From NCBI RefSeq assembly GCF_036327755.1, contig NZ_CP109596.1, positions 5,580,001 through 5,644,000 of the forward strand: a stretch of 64,000 nucleotides of DNA, read 5' to 3'. The notes below the pieces were generated by a model. The model saw nothing but the letters and a program-made list of their open reading frames with translations, was not told where the DNA came from and ran no database searches. Position 1 is the stretch's first letter. Each line of letters begins with the position of its first letter. The position numbers were made by a program, and so were the translations under genes. Positions 16,256-25,077 of this stretch are shown here, piece after piece. Origin of the DNA: Nocardia sp. NBC_01503. GTDB lineage: Bacteria; Actinomycetota; Actinomycetes; Mycobacteriales; Mycobacteriaceae.

Positions 16256-17140
16256 ATGGATATCGGTATCGCATTGCCCACCATGTGCCGGGGCTACGAC
16301 CGCGGCTCGACCGTCGACTGGTGCCTGCGCGCCGAGCAGGGTCCGTTCGCGAGCATTTCGTGCGGGGAGCGGATGACCTTCCACAATCCGGAGATGTGGA
16401 CGACCCTCGCGGCGGCGGCGGCACTGACCGAGCGGGTGCGGATCTTCGCCAATGTGGCTGTGCTGCCCGCGCATCCGCCCGCATTGATCGCCAAGCAGGC
16501 CGCCACCATCGATGTGTTGTCACAGGGCCGATTGACCCTCGGCGTCGGAGTCGGCGCGCGGCCGCACGACTACGGCAGCCTCGGAGCCGGATTCGGCCAT
16601 CGCCATGCGACTTTGGAGCGCGGGGTGGGGGAGTTGCGGGCACTCTGGTCCGGGACCCCGCATACCGAGGGCGCGGATCCCATCGGTCCGCCGTGCGTGC
16701 AAGCGGGCGGGCCGCCGATTCTCGCGGGTGCCCTCGGGCCGAAATCGCTGGCGCGAGCGGCCCGTTGGGCCGACGGTGTGGTGGCGTTCAGTCTCAGCGG
16801 CGCACCCGGTGAGATCTCCTGGGCCGCCGACAATGCCCGCGCGGCATGGGCCACAGCCGAACGAGATACCAAGCCGCGCTTGGTGAGTGGCTGCTTCTAC
16901 ACCCTCGGCATTCCCGATTCGGCCGCGGTACTGCGCGACTTCACCGCCGAATACCTGGGCTTCCTGGGCGCGCGGAACGCCACCGCCACCGCCTCCGCCA
17001 TGACCACCTTCGACGCCGACGCCATCCACCGCGCGCTCGATGGTGCCGAGGCCGCTGGTCTGGACGAATTCATCCTGGTCCCTGGCTCCACCGATTCGGC
17101 TGTCCTGGAGGCGACCGCGAAACTGGTCGAATCCCGCTGA
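16256..17140 (+). CDS. LLM-class F420/FMN-dependent oxidoreductase
   Basis: A 294-residue TIM-barrel protein of the luciferase-like monooxygenase class. It opens with MDIGIALPTMCRGYD, and has the family segments PEMWTTLAAAAALTERVRI, the HPPALIAKQAATIDVLSQ helix and RLTLGVGVGARPHDY. In Nocardia and Mycobacterium such proteins mostly use F420 and occur in redox or lipid metabolism; the substrate cannot be told here. The frame is open before ATG 16256, but homology starts at this Met. It follows the HEAT-repeat gene by 55 bases on the same strand. Confidence 0.9.
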   Translation: MDIGIALPTMCRGYDRGSTVDWCLRAEQGPFASISCGERMTFHNPEMWTTLAAAAALTERVRIFANVAVLPAHPPALIAKQAATIDVLSQGRLTLGVGVGARPHDYGSLGAGFGHRHATLERGVGELRALWSGTPHTEGADPIGPPCVQAGGPPILAGALGPKSLARAARWADGVVAFSLSGAPGEISWAADNARAAWATAERDTKPRLVSGCFYTLGIPDSAAVLRDFTAEYLGFLGARNATATASAMTTFDADAIHRALDGAEAAGLDEFILVPGSTDSAVLEATAKLVESR

Positions 17141-17216
17141 CCGATCGAGTGGCCCGGGTCACATTTTGGTAGCGGTTCGCCTCAATCACCGCAAACCCTT
17201 TCCGGATTCTTTGCCG

Positions 17217-17225
17217 AGTCTTTAC
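17217..17225 (+). promoter_or_regulatory. Leader block repeated before both SulP-CA genes (copy 1)
   Basis: AGTCTTTAC lies 120 bases before the first SulP-carbonic anhydrase start. The same nonamer lies about 123 bases before the second (19674). Other shared bits, including CGATGCC and ACATGTT, follow at similar spacing, suggesting a common promoter or 5' leader. Confidence 0.45.
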
Positions 17226-17344
17226 GATTACGCCGTTCTGCATAGCGTCGTGCTGTCACAGCCTCGCCCGTCGCTCGCTCTCGATGCCAGTACATGTTGA
17301 CCGATGAACCGGGCGGCTCCCCGCCGTACCGGCGAAGGAGAAAT

Positions 17345-19594
17345 ATGTCCACCGACACCGAACAGCCTCCCCGGACGTCGCTCCCCGGCCTCGCCGAGTT
17401 GGTACGCCACGACCTTCCAGCCTCGCTGGTCGTGTTCCTGGTTTCGTTGCCGCTTTCCATCGGTATTGCCGTCGCCGCCGGAGCTCCGGTCGCCGCGGGC
17501 TTGATCGCCGCGGTCGTGGGAGGGGTGATCGCCGGATTGATCGGCGGTTCCACACTCCAGGTCAGCGGCCCGACCGCCAGCCTCACCGTGGTGGTCGCCG
17601 AATCGATCAATCAATTCGGCTGGGCCGCCACCTGTTTCATCACCGTCGCGGCCGGAATGCTGCAAATTCTCTTCGGACTCAGCCGCATCGCGCGCGGTGC
17701 GCTGGCCATCGCACCGGTGGTGGTGCACGCCATGCTCGCCGGTATCGGCGTGGTCATCGCACTACAGCAGGTGCATGTACTGCTCGGCGGTGATTCGCTG
17801 AGCTCGTCCTGGGACAGCATTGTCGGCCTGCCGCAGGAGCTGCGCTCGGTACACGGCGGCGATCTCATCGTCGGCTTGCTCGTCATCGTCATCCTGGTGG
17901 CCTGGAAACGCTTGCCCGCGCCGGTGCGCGTCATCCCCGCCCCGCTGGTGGCGGTGGTCGCGGCCACCCTGCTGGCACTGGTACTGCCCACCCGAGTCGA
18001 GCACATCATGCTCAATGGCTCACTGCTGGACGAACTTCGACTTCCCCAGGTGCCGCACGGCAGCTGGGCGGCGGTCGCGCTGATGGCCGTGACCATCGCG
18101 CTCATCGCCAGCGTGGAGACCCTACTATCGGCCGTGGCGGTGGACCGGATACGGCAGAACTCCGCTCGCCGTACCGATTTGGATCGCGAGCTGATCGGCC
18201 AGGGCGCGGCGAACATGGTCTCCGGCATGATCGGCGGACTGCCCGTGGCGGCGGTCATCGTGCGCAGCATCACCAATGTGAAGGCGGGCGCGCGCGGTAA
18301 GGCCTCCACCATGCTGTGCGGGCTGTGGGTGCTGCTGTTCTCGGTGGCGCTGGTCGGGGTGGTGCGGCAGATTCCCAAGGCCGCGCTGGCCGGACTGCTC
18401 ATCGTGGTCGGCATCCAGCTCATCAAGCTCGCGCATATCCGCCGTGCCCAGCGCACCGGTGACCTGGTGGTCTACGCGGCCACGATTGTCGTGGTGGTCT
18501 TCTGGAACCTGTTGCTGGGCATGGTCGTCGGCCTCGCGCTGGCCTTCGCGCTACTGCTGTGGCGGGTGGTCCGGGTCTCGGTGAGCGCCGAACCGGTGGA
18601 GAGCGGACGCTGGCGGGTCACCGTCGACGGCACCTTCACCTTCCTGGCGATACCGAAGCTGACCGCCGAGCTCGCCAAGGTGCCCGCACGCGCCGATGTC
18701 GTGTTCGATATGTCCGTCGACTTCCTCGACCACGCCGCCCACGACGCGGTGCAGGAGTGGGTCGCCGAACATCGAACCGAGGGCGGCACGGTCGAATTCG
18801 TCGAGACGGGCACCGTGCGCATGGCGGGCGCGACCGACGGACCACCCGCGCGCGGGCACTCCCGGCATATGCTCAACGAGGTGCTCGGGCCGTGGCGGCG
18901 CACGGGCGCGGAGGTGGATCCGATCGTCGCCGGGGTGGCCGCGTACAACCGCAGCCACGCACATGTGATGCGCCCGCATCTCGGTGTGCTCCGCGATGGA
19001 CAGGAGCCGGATTCGCTCTTCGTCACCTGCGCGGATTCGCGGATCGTGCCGAATGTGATCACCAACAGCGGTCCGGGCGATCTGTTCACCATCCGCAATA
19101 TCGGCAATCTGATTCCCGCCGATCGCCGGGACACCTCCATGGAGGCCGCGCTCATCTACGCCCTCGACAAGCTCGATGTGCGCTCGGTGGTGGTCTGCGG
19201 ACACTCCGGTTGCGGGGCCATGGAGGCGCTGCACTCCGAGGCGGTCACCGGATCGGATCTGGACGGCTGGCTGGCCAATGCCCGGCCCAGTCTGCTGCGC
19301 TTCCGGCTCGGGCATCCGGTCGCCGAGGCCGCGGCCGCCGCCGGATTCGGGCCGGTCGATCAGCTCGGCATGGTGAATGTGGCCGTGCAGTTGGAGACGC
19401 TCTACGCCCACCCGGTGGTGCGGCGCGGAGTTATCGAGCGAGGCGTGGTGCTCTCGGGCCTGTTCTTCGATATCGCCACCGCGCGCGTGGTGGAGGTCAC
19501 GGTGGACGGGATCGCGGAGATCGGGGATCACGGTGTGGCGCGAATCCACCCCAGAGGTCATCTGCAAACCGCGGGCGTCGGGCAACCGGCGTAG
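17345..19594 (+). CDS. SulP transporter-STAS-beta-carbonic anhydrase fusion (copy 1)
   Basis: A 749-residue fusion. Residues 1 to about 405 form the SulP anion transporter with many hydrophobic helices and the signature LLIVVGIQLIKLAHI; about 421-490 are a STAS domain; about 520-735 are a beta-class carbonic anhydrase with zinc ligands Cys562 and Asp564 (TCADSR), His620 and Cys623 (GHSGCGAM). Such fusions are thought to couple bicarbonate uptake to CO2 interconversion; the transported ion here (bicarbonate or sulfate) is unproven. ATG 17345 has a strong GAAGGAG. A perfect hairpin with TTTT follows the stop, and a paralogue lies 210 bases downstream. Confidence 0.94.
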   Translation: MSTDTEQPPRTSLPGLAELVRHDLPASLVVFLVSLPLSIGIAVAAGAPVAAGLIAAVVGGVIAGLIGGSTLQVSGPTASLTVVVAESINQFGWAATCFITVAAGMLQILFGLSRIARGALAIAPVVVHAMLAGIGVVIALQQVHVLLGGDSLSSSWDSIVGLPQELRSVHGGDLIVGLLVIVILVAWKRLPAPVRVIPAPLVAVVAATLLALVLPTRVEHIMLNGSLLDELRLPQVPHGSWAAVALMAVTIALIASVETLLSAVAVDRIRQNSARRTDLDRELIGQGAANMVSGMIGGLPVAAVIVRSITNVKAGARGKASTMLCGLWVLLFSVALVGVVRQIPKAALAGLLIVVGIQLIKLAHIRRAQRTGDLVVYAATIVVVVFWNLLLGMVVGLALAFALLLWRVVRVSVSAEPVESGRWRVTVDGTFTFLAIPKLTAELAKVPARADVVFDMSVDFLDHAAHDAVQEWVAEHRTEGGTVEFVETGTVRMAGATDGPPARGHSRHMLNEVLGPWRRTGAEVDPIVAGVAAYNRSHAHVMRPHLGVLRDGQEPDSLFVTCADSRIVPNVITNSGPGDLFTIRNIGNLIPADRRDTSMEAALIYALDKLDVRSVVVCGHSGCGAMEALHSEAVTGSDLDGWLANARPSLLRFRLGHPVAEAAAAAGFGPVDQLGMVNVAVQLETLYAHPVVRRGVIERGVVLSGLFFDIATARVVEVTVDGIAEIGDHGVARIHPRGHLQTAGVGQPA

Positions 19595-19606
19595 GTTCGG
19601 TGCGAA

Positions 19607-19640
19607 CGGGCGTGAATCCATCAGGATTCACGCCCGTTTT
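19607..19640 (+). terminator. Intrinsic terminator after SulP-CA copy 1
   Basis: CGGGCGTGAATCC (19607-19619) pairs perfectly with GGATTCACGCCCG (19624-19636) around a 4-base loop and is followed by TTTT. It lies 12 bases after the stop, so the second paralogue is likely transcribed from its own promoter. Confidence 0.85.
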
Positions 19641-19673
19641 ACATTGTGGCATCGGTTTTCTCAGCTTTTACTA

Positions 19674-19682
19674 AGTCTTTAC
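19674..19682 (+). promoter_or_regulatory. Leader block repeated before both SulP-CA genes (copy 2)
   Basis: AGTCTTTAC, identical to 17217-17225 and at nearly the same distance from the start codon. TTTACT repeats surround it, giving possible -35-like elements. Confidence 0.45.
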
Positions 19683-19804
19683 TTCTAGCCTTGCCAACAG
19701 CTCGTCCGGTGAGTCTGTGGCCAACGCTGTCCACAGCATCAATTCGATGCCCACAGAACATGTTCGACGCTTCCGGATCATGTCGGTCCGGAGAAGGAGC
19801 CGAG

Positions 19805-22018
19805 ATGTCTACCGACACCGATTCACCGCCAGGTAGAGCGGACCACTGGTCCACCACCCTGCTGCGCCATGATCTACCCGCGTCCATAGTGGTCTTCCTG
19901 GTCGCACTGCCGCTATCTCTCGGCATCGCCGTCGCCTCCGACGCACCGATCGCCGCCGGTCTCATCGCCGCCGTGGTCGGCGGCGTTGTAGTCGGACTGC
20001 TCGGCGGATCACCCCTGCAGGTGAGCGGCCCCGCCGCCGGTCTCACCGTCGTGGTCGCCGAGACCATCAATCAATTCGGCTGGAAGACAGCCTGTTTCAT
20101 CACCGTCGCGGCCGGACTGCTGCAAATTCTGTTCGGACTCAGCCGCATCGCGCGCGCCGCGCTGGCCATCGCACCCGTCGTGGTGCACGCCATGCTCGCC
20201 GGCATCGGCATCACCATCGCCCTGCAACAACTGCATGTGCTGCTCGGAGGGGCGTCGCACAGCAGTGCCTGGAAGAACCTGGTCGAACTTCCCGGCGAGT
20301 TGCTCCAACTGCACGGTGACGACTTCTTCATCGGCGCGGTCGTCATTGGCATCATGCTGACGTGGAAGTACGTGCCCGGGAAGCTGAGGGTGCTGCCCGG
20401 ACCGCTCGTCGCCATTGTCATCGGCACCGGACTGTCGCTGATCGTGCCCGGCAATGTGGAGCGAATCGTGTTGAGCGGATCGCTCTTCGACGCCATCGGG
20501 CTGCCGCAGCTTCCGTCCGGCGGCTGGGGCGCGGTCGCGCTCGCCGCGCTGACCATCGCGCTCATCGCGAGTGTGGAGAGTCTGCTGTCCGCGGTCGCCG
20601 TGGACAAGATGCATACCGGTCCGCGCACCAACTTCGACAAGGAGTTGGTGGCGCAGGGTGCGGCAAATATGACCTCCGGCCTGCTCGGCGGGCTGCCGGT
20701 CACCGGCGTGATCGTGCGCAGTGCGACGAATGTGCAGGCCGGGGCGCGTTCCAAGGCTTCGGCTTTCCTGCACGGCATTTGGATTCTGGTGTTCTCGGTC
20801 GCCCTGGTCGCGGTCGTGGAGCAGATTCCCAAGTCGGCGCTGGCCGGTCTGCTGATCGTGGTCGGCATCCAGCTGGTGAAGCTGGCGCATATCCGGCTGG
20901 CGCGGCGCACCGGCGATCTGCTGGTCTATGTGGTGACCGTGGGCGCGGTGGTGTTCCTGAACCTGCTCGAGGGTGTGCTCATCGGGTTGCTGCTGGCCTT
21001 CGCGCTGCTGCTGTGGCGAGTGGTGCGGGTGACGGTCTCCGCCGATCCCGTTGTGGGAACCGATCGTTGGATGGTCAGCATCGAGGGCACCTGCACCTTC
21101 CTGGCGCTGCCCAAGCTCTCGGCGCAGCTGGCCAAGGTGCCCGAGGGCAGCACCGTACTGGTGGAGATGAGCGTGGACTTCCTCGATCACGCCGCCTACG
21201 AGGCCATTCACGACTGGGCCGGCCAGCATGAGAACACCGGGGGCCGAGTGGAATTCGTCGAGCTGGGCTCCGTACCGATGGCGGACGCGCTCACCGGGCC
21301 GCCGGTGCGCGGTCGCTCCCGGGGGCTGCTGGACGAGGTGCTGCGGCCCTGGCGTGCGGGTGAGGGCAATCCGATCACCACGGGTGTGCGGGCCTTCCAT
21401 CGCCGCAATGCCCATGTGGTGCGCCCGCATCTGGACGAGCTGCGGGACGGGCAGAATCCGCATTCGCTCTTCCTTACCTGTGCCGATTCCCGAATTGTCC
21501 CGAACCTGATTACCAATACCGGCCCGGGTGACCTCTTTACTGTCCGAAATGTCGGAAATCTGGTGCCGCCCAACGGTCGTGACAGCTCCGTCGAGGCCGC
21601 GCTGTCCTTCGCCCTGGACGAGCTGCGGGTGGATCACGTTGTGGTGTGCGGACATTCATCCTGCGGTGCGATGAAGGCACTGCTCGACGGCGTGCCCGAA
21701 GGGCCCGGCCTCGGCGAATGGCTCCGCAATGCCGATGTCAGCGTCGACCGCTGGCATCATGGCCACTCGGTCGGCCAGGCCGCCGCGGCCGCCGGATTCG
21801 GCCCCGCCGATCAGCTCGCCATGGTGAATGTGGCGGTCCAGTTGGAGACGCTACGCACGCACCCGGTGGTTCGAGATGCCATGCTGCGCCGGGGTGTTGC
21901 GGTCTCGGGTCTGTTCTTCGATATCGGCTCGGCGCGGGTTATGCAGGTGACCGCGAACGGCCTGTCGGAGATCACGGACCCCGACCTATCGGCCTTGGCG
22001 ATCTCCTCCATGCACTGA
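19805..22018 (+). CDS. SulP transporter-STAS-beta-carbonic anhydrase fusion (copy 2)
   Basis: A 737-residue paralogue of the upstream gene with the same order of domains: SulP helices from residue 25 to about 390, STAS near 410-475 and beta-carbonic anhydrase in the C-terminal third, again with TCADSRIVPN and GHSSCGAMKALL. Both begin MSTDT. The two proteins differ mainly at the extreme N-terminus, in the transporter loops and in the linker before the carbonic anhydrase, suggesting diversified affinity or regulation. ATG 19805 is preceded by GAAGGAG; the frame runs back to 19646 but this part is not homologous. A perfect 15-base hairpin follows the stop. Confidence 0.94.
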   Translation: MSTDTDSPPGRADHWSTTLLRHDLPASIVVFLVALPLSLGIAVASDAPIAAGLIAAVVGGVVVGLLGGSPLQVSGPAAGLTVVVAETINQFGWKTACFITVAAGLLQILFGLSRIARAALAIAPVVVHAMLAGIGITIALQQLHVLLGGASHSSAWKNLVELPGELLQLHGDDFFIGAVVIGIMLTWKYVPGKLRVLPGPLVAIVIGTGLSLIVPGNVERIVLSGSLFDAIGLPQLPSGGWGAVALAALTIALIASVESLLSAVAVDKMHTGPRTNFDKELVAQGAANMTSGLLGGLPVTGVIVRSATNVQAGARSKASAFLHGIWILVFSVALVAVVEQIPKSALAGLLIVVGIQLVKLAHIRLARRTGDLLVYVVTVGAVVFLNLLEGVLIGLLLAFALLLWRVVRVTVSADPVVGTDRWMVSIEGTCTFLALPKLSAQLAKVPEGSTVLVEMSVDFLDHAAYEAIHDWAGQHENTGGRVEFVELGSVPMADALTGPPVRGRSRGLLDEVLRPWRAGEGNPITTGVRAFHRRNAHVVRPHLDELRDGQNPHSLFLTCADSRIVPNLITNTGPGDLFTVRNVGNLVPPNGRDSSVEAALSFALDELRVDHVVVCGHSSCGAMKALLDGVPEGPGLGEWLRNADVSVDRWHHGHSVGQAAAAAGFGPADQLAMVNVAVQLETLRTHPVVRDAMLRRGVAVSGLFFDIGSARVMQVTANGLSEITDPDLSALAISSMH

Positions 22019-22029
22019 GCCCCAACCTG

Positions 22030-22066
22030 AATCGGCGACCGGCCTCGGGCCGGTCGCCGATTCGTT
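22030..22066 (+). terminator. Intrinsic terminator after SulP-CA copy 2
   Basis: AATCGGCGACCGGCC (22030-22044) pairs perfectly with GGCCGGTCGCCGATT (22048-22062) around a 3-base loop, followed by CGTTTGTG. The stem is long and GC-rich although the T run is imperfect. Confidence 0.75.
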
Positions 22067-22159
22067 TGTGCCGGACCCGTTTCGGCGCGGGCACGCCGGA
22101 CACGCCCACCGTCTTCGGTGGGGTCCGTGATTGCCGTTGCGGTGCCTTACATTTGGCGA

Positions 22160-23350
22160 GTGCGCCTGGGTGCTGATGAGCAGGGTTCCGTAGTAATCAT
22201 ACTTGGTGCGGGTCCGGCGGGCCTGCTACTAGCAAATATTCTGCGAGTCGCGAATGTGCCGACCATGGTGCTGGAGCGTCGGACCCGCGAGCAGGTGCAG
22301 CAGCGGGCGCGCGCCGGTTTCCTCGCACCCGACAGCGTCGCCATCCTGCGCGAGCACGGCTTGGCCGCCGGATTGGACGCGCGCGGCCGCACCCATGATC
22401 GCTGCGAATTCCGCAGTCCGGCAGGGAGTGTCGAGCTGTGCTACAGCGAGCTCGGCGAAGGCCGCCCGCATACGGTGTATCCGCAACAGGATCTGGTCAC
22501 CGATCTGATCGCGGAGTATCTGGCGGGCGGTGGTGTGCTGCACTTCGGCACGACCGTCGAGCGGATCGAGGATATTCACACCGATCGGCCCGCGGTCGTG
22601 GCACGCGACGCCGCCGGTGCGGAAATCCGTTTCACCGGTAGTTATCTCGCCGGATGCGATGGCGCACAGGGGGTATCCCGCACCGCGGTGCCGACCACGA
22701 TCGCGGCCAGCGAGCACGGCATCACCTGGCTGGCACTGCTCATGCAGGCGCCACCCACCGGCGATGCCGTCATCTACGGGGTCCATCCCGATGGGTTCGC
22801 CGGGCATATGCCGCGCACCGCCGAGGTGACCCGCTACTACCTGCAGTGCGATCCCGGCGCGCGCCCGCAAGAGTGGAGCGAGTGGCGGATCTGGGACGAA
22901 CTCGCGCGTCGACTGGACGCCCCGGGTCGTCCGGCGCTGGCCACCGGGCCGATTATCGAACGCGGACTGGTGCGGTTGCGGTCGCAGATACTGGATCCGA
23001 TCCAGGCCGGGCGGCTGTTCCTGGTCGGGGACGCCGCCACCTCGATCAGCCCCTCGGCGGCCAAGGGCGCGAATCTGGCGATCACCGGGGCGCAACTGCT
23101 CGCGGACGCACTCATCGCGGCCGTGCGATACGGCAAAGTAGATGCGCTACAGCAGTATTCGGAGCGCGCTCTGCCGCGTATCCGGCGCGCTCAGGAATTC
23201 TCACACTGGATGATCGAGCTGCTGCATCCACCCGCCGGTTACGGCCCGGAGACCGCCTATCGGCGTGAGCTGCAGCGGGCGCGACTGCACAATCTCGCCA
23301 CCTCACGTTCTCATCAGAATGTTTTCGCGGACAACTACGTCGGTATCTGA
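22160..23350 (+). CDS. FAD-dependent aromatic hydroxylase (4-hydroxybenzoate 3-monooxygenase-like)
   Basis: A class A flavin monooxygenase of about 396 residues. It has the Rossmann start VVIILGAGPAGLLLANIL, the ring of PobA-like landmarks RARAGFLAPDSVAILREHG, TVYPQQDLVTDL, the DG-type motif GCDGAQGVSR, and the FAD ribityl motif GRLFLVGDAATSISPSAAKG. True PobA has PPTGAKGLN at the last site and SPSAAKGAN here is divergent, so hydroxylation of another phenolic substrate is likely. The start is uncertain; GTG 22160 is the closest in-frame start before the Rossmann strand and lacks a clear ribosome site. The gene ends 17 bases before the methyltransferase gene, implying one operon. Confidence 0.88.
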   Translation: MRLGADEQGSVVIILGAGPAGLLLANILRVANVPTMVLERRTREQVQQRARAGFLAPDSVAILREHGLAAGLDARGRTHDRCEFRSPAGSVELCYSELGEGRPHTVYPQQDLVTDLIAEYLAGGGVLHFGTTVERIEDIHTDRPAVVARDAAGAEIRFTGSYLAGCDGAQGVSRTAVPTTIAASEHGITWLALLMQAPPTGDAVIYGVHPDGFAGHMPRTAEVTRYYLQCDPGARPQEWSEWRIWDELARRLDAPGRPALATGPIIERGLVRLRSQILDPIQAGRLFLVGDAATSISPSAAKGANLAITGAQLLADALIAAVRYGKVDALQQYSERALPRIRRAQEFSHWMIELLHPPAGYGPETAYRRELQRARLHNLATSRSHQNVFADNYVGI

Positions 23351-23367
23351 ATCCTTCAGGAGGATGC

Positions 23368-25077
23368 GTGACCCGTGTGTCGGCCGTCTTTGTCATGCCC
23401 GGATTGGCCCCGGACGATCTCGTGGAACTCGATGCGGCCCTATCCTTTCTGCACAGACATGACACCCTGAGCGCGCTCACGGTCATGCTGCCCGACCTCA
23501 CCGCCGGTGAACGCCATGCCATTGCCGCCAACTGCCGGTTGTCGCATACCGCGTTACTGCTGTGCCCGCGCGATCTCGCCGAACTGACGCAGGCGCTCGA
23601 CGAGCGCGGGCTCACCGCCGGGCCGGATATACCGAGCACGGTGGTGCGGCAGCGGTTGGCCGGTCGATATGGGCGGCCCGCCAGCCGGTTGGATGTTCGG
23701 ATAGTGCACGCGCCGGTGCCGGTCGCCGACGATGTGGACTATACGGTCGAGATCTTCGCGCTGCTGCCGGTGCCGGGCACACGTATCGACGAGATCATCA
23801 GCGCCGAAAGGGAATTCGGGCATGAACGGCATGTGGCACTCGCGGCGGACACTCGCGACGAGGTGATTCTGAACGGACTGCGCGCGTTGCTCATCGGCCG
23901 CGGCCGCCTGCACAGCGACGGTGGTGGCTACAACCCGGTCGAGGATGTCACCGTGCTGTACTTCCGCGCCGGTTCCGAGGGGCAGCGGCCCTATCGGCGA
24001 CTGGAATTGCGTTGCGGCGGTAAGCATCCGGAGCTGATGGCCGCACATCTCACGGCCTCGCAGGATGCGCCGACCCGGTTGCTGCGACTCTTGACCGGAG
24101 CCTGGGCGACGCAGGCGCTCGCGGTCACCGTCACCCTCGGCGTGGCCGATCAGCTGGCCGCGCGCCCGGGATACCCGATCGATGAGCTGGCTCGCGATAT
24201 CGCCGCCGATCCCGATGCGCTGCACCGATTGCTGCGGTACCTGAGGGAACTCGGCATCGTCACGCCCACGCCCGACGGGATCGGATACACGCTCACCGAA
24301 CTCGGCGCGCTGCTGCCCGTGACCGCGCCGCAGTCGCTGCATCCTCTCGCCCGGCTCTACGGTGGCGACTTCTACGAATCGTTCGGTCGGCTCGAATATG
24401 CCGTTCGCACCGGACAACCCGCCTTCGACGAGCACTTCGGACGGCACCACTTCGAATACTTCTCCGCAGACCCCGAGCGCGCCGAACTCTTCGATGCCGC
24501 AATGGCGGCGAGTGCGTCCATCTTCGGGCAGATCGCCCAGCTGATCGATCTCAGCGCGGCCCGCACGGTGGTCGATGTGGCCGGCGGCAATGGTGCGCTG
24601 CTGGCGGGTCTGCTGCGGGCGGCTCCGCATCTGCGCGGAATCCTGTTCGAACGCGAAAGCACCCTGCGGATGGCGCGAGGTGCGCTGGATCGGGCCGGGT
24701 GTCTGCCGCAAACCACTTTGGTGCCGGGTGATTTCACCGCGGCGATACCCGGTGGCGGCGACCTCTACTTCCTGTCCCGGGTACTGCATGACTGGGACGA
24801 CAACGCCTGCCGCGCCATTCTGCGGCGCTGCGCGGAGGCCATGCCCGCGCATGCGAGTCTGTATGTCATCGAACGCGTACTGCCGGAGGATGATTCGCCC
24901 TCACTCGCCCCGGCGTGGGATGTGCACATGCTGTGCAATGTGGGCGGGCGTGAGCGCACCGTGAGCCATTTCCGTGACCTGCTCGGCGGTGCGGGGCTCC
25001 GGCTTCACGAAACGCAACCGCTGGCAATGGATTTCGTACTGCTGCGCGCCACGCGACAGGATTCGGCCACCGGCTAG
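23368..25077 (+). CDS. O-methyltransferase with a 230-residue N-terminal extension
   Basis: The C-terminal part, from about residue 235, is a family 2 O-methyltransferase: a dimerisation winged helix (LLTGAWATQALAVTVTLGV), the SAM loop VVDVAGGNGALLAGLL, and the catalytic region SRVLHDWDDNACRAILRRC. The N-terminal 230 residues have alternating strands and helices (start VSAVFVMPGLAPDDLVEL; later YNPVEDVTVLYFRAG) and I do not recognise the fold. This makes 569 residues against about 340 for ordinary family members. GTG 23368 has an ideal AGGAGG. Following the flavin hydroxylase, it probably methylates the hydroxyl that enzyme installs. The stop overlaps the convergent MerR gene by four bases. 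Confidence 0.88.
   Translation: MTRVSAVFVMPGLAPDDLVELDAALSFLHRHDTLSALTVMLPDLTAGERHAIAANCRLSHTALLLCPRDLAELTQALDERGLTAGPDIPSTVVRQRLAGRYGRPASRLDVRIVHAPVPVADDVDYTVEIFALLPVPGTRIDEIISAEREFGHERHVALAADTRDEVILNGLRALLIGRGRLHSDGGGYNPVEDVTVLYFRAGSEGQRPYRRLELRCGGKHPELMAAHLTASQDAPTRLLRLLTGAWATQALAVTVTLGVADQLAARPGYPIDELARDIAADPDALHRLLRYLRELGIVTPTPDGIGYTLTELGALLPVTAPQSLHPLARLYGGDFYESFGRLEYAVRTGQPAFDEHFGRHHFEYFSADPERAELFDAAMAASASIFGQIAQLIDLSAARTVVDVAGGNGALLAGLLRAAPHLRGILFERESTLRMARGALDRAGCLPQTTLVPGDFTAAIPGGGDLYFLSRVLHDWDDNACRAILRRCAEAMPAHASLYVIERVLPEDDSPSLAPAWDVHMLCNVGGRERTVSHFRDLLGGAGLRLHETQPLAMDFVLLRATRQDSATG

Noticed and set aside
20009..21655. 548-codon minus frame opposite SulP-CA copy 2
   Set aside because: Composition dominated by His, Gln, Arg and Asp, typical for the complement of membrane-protein codons.
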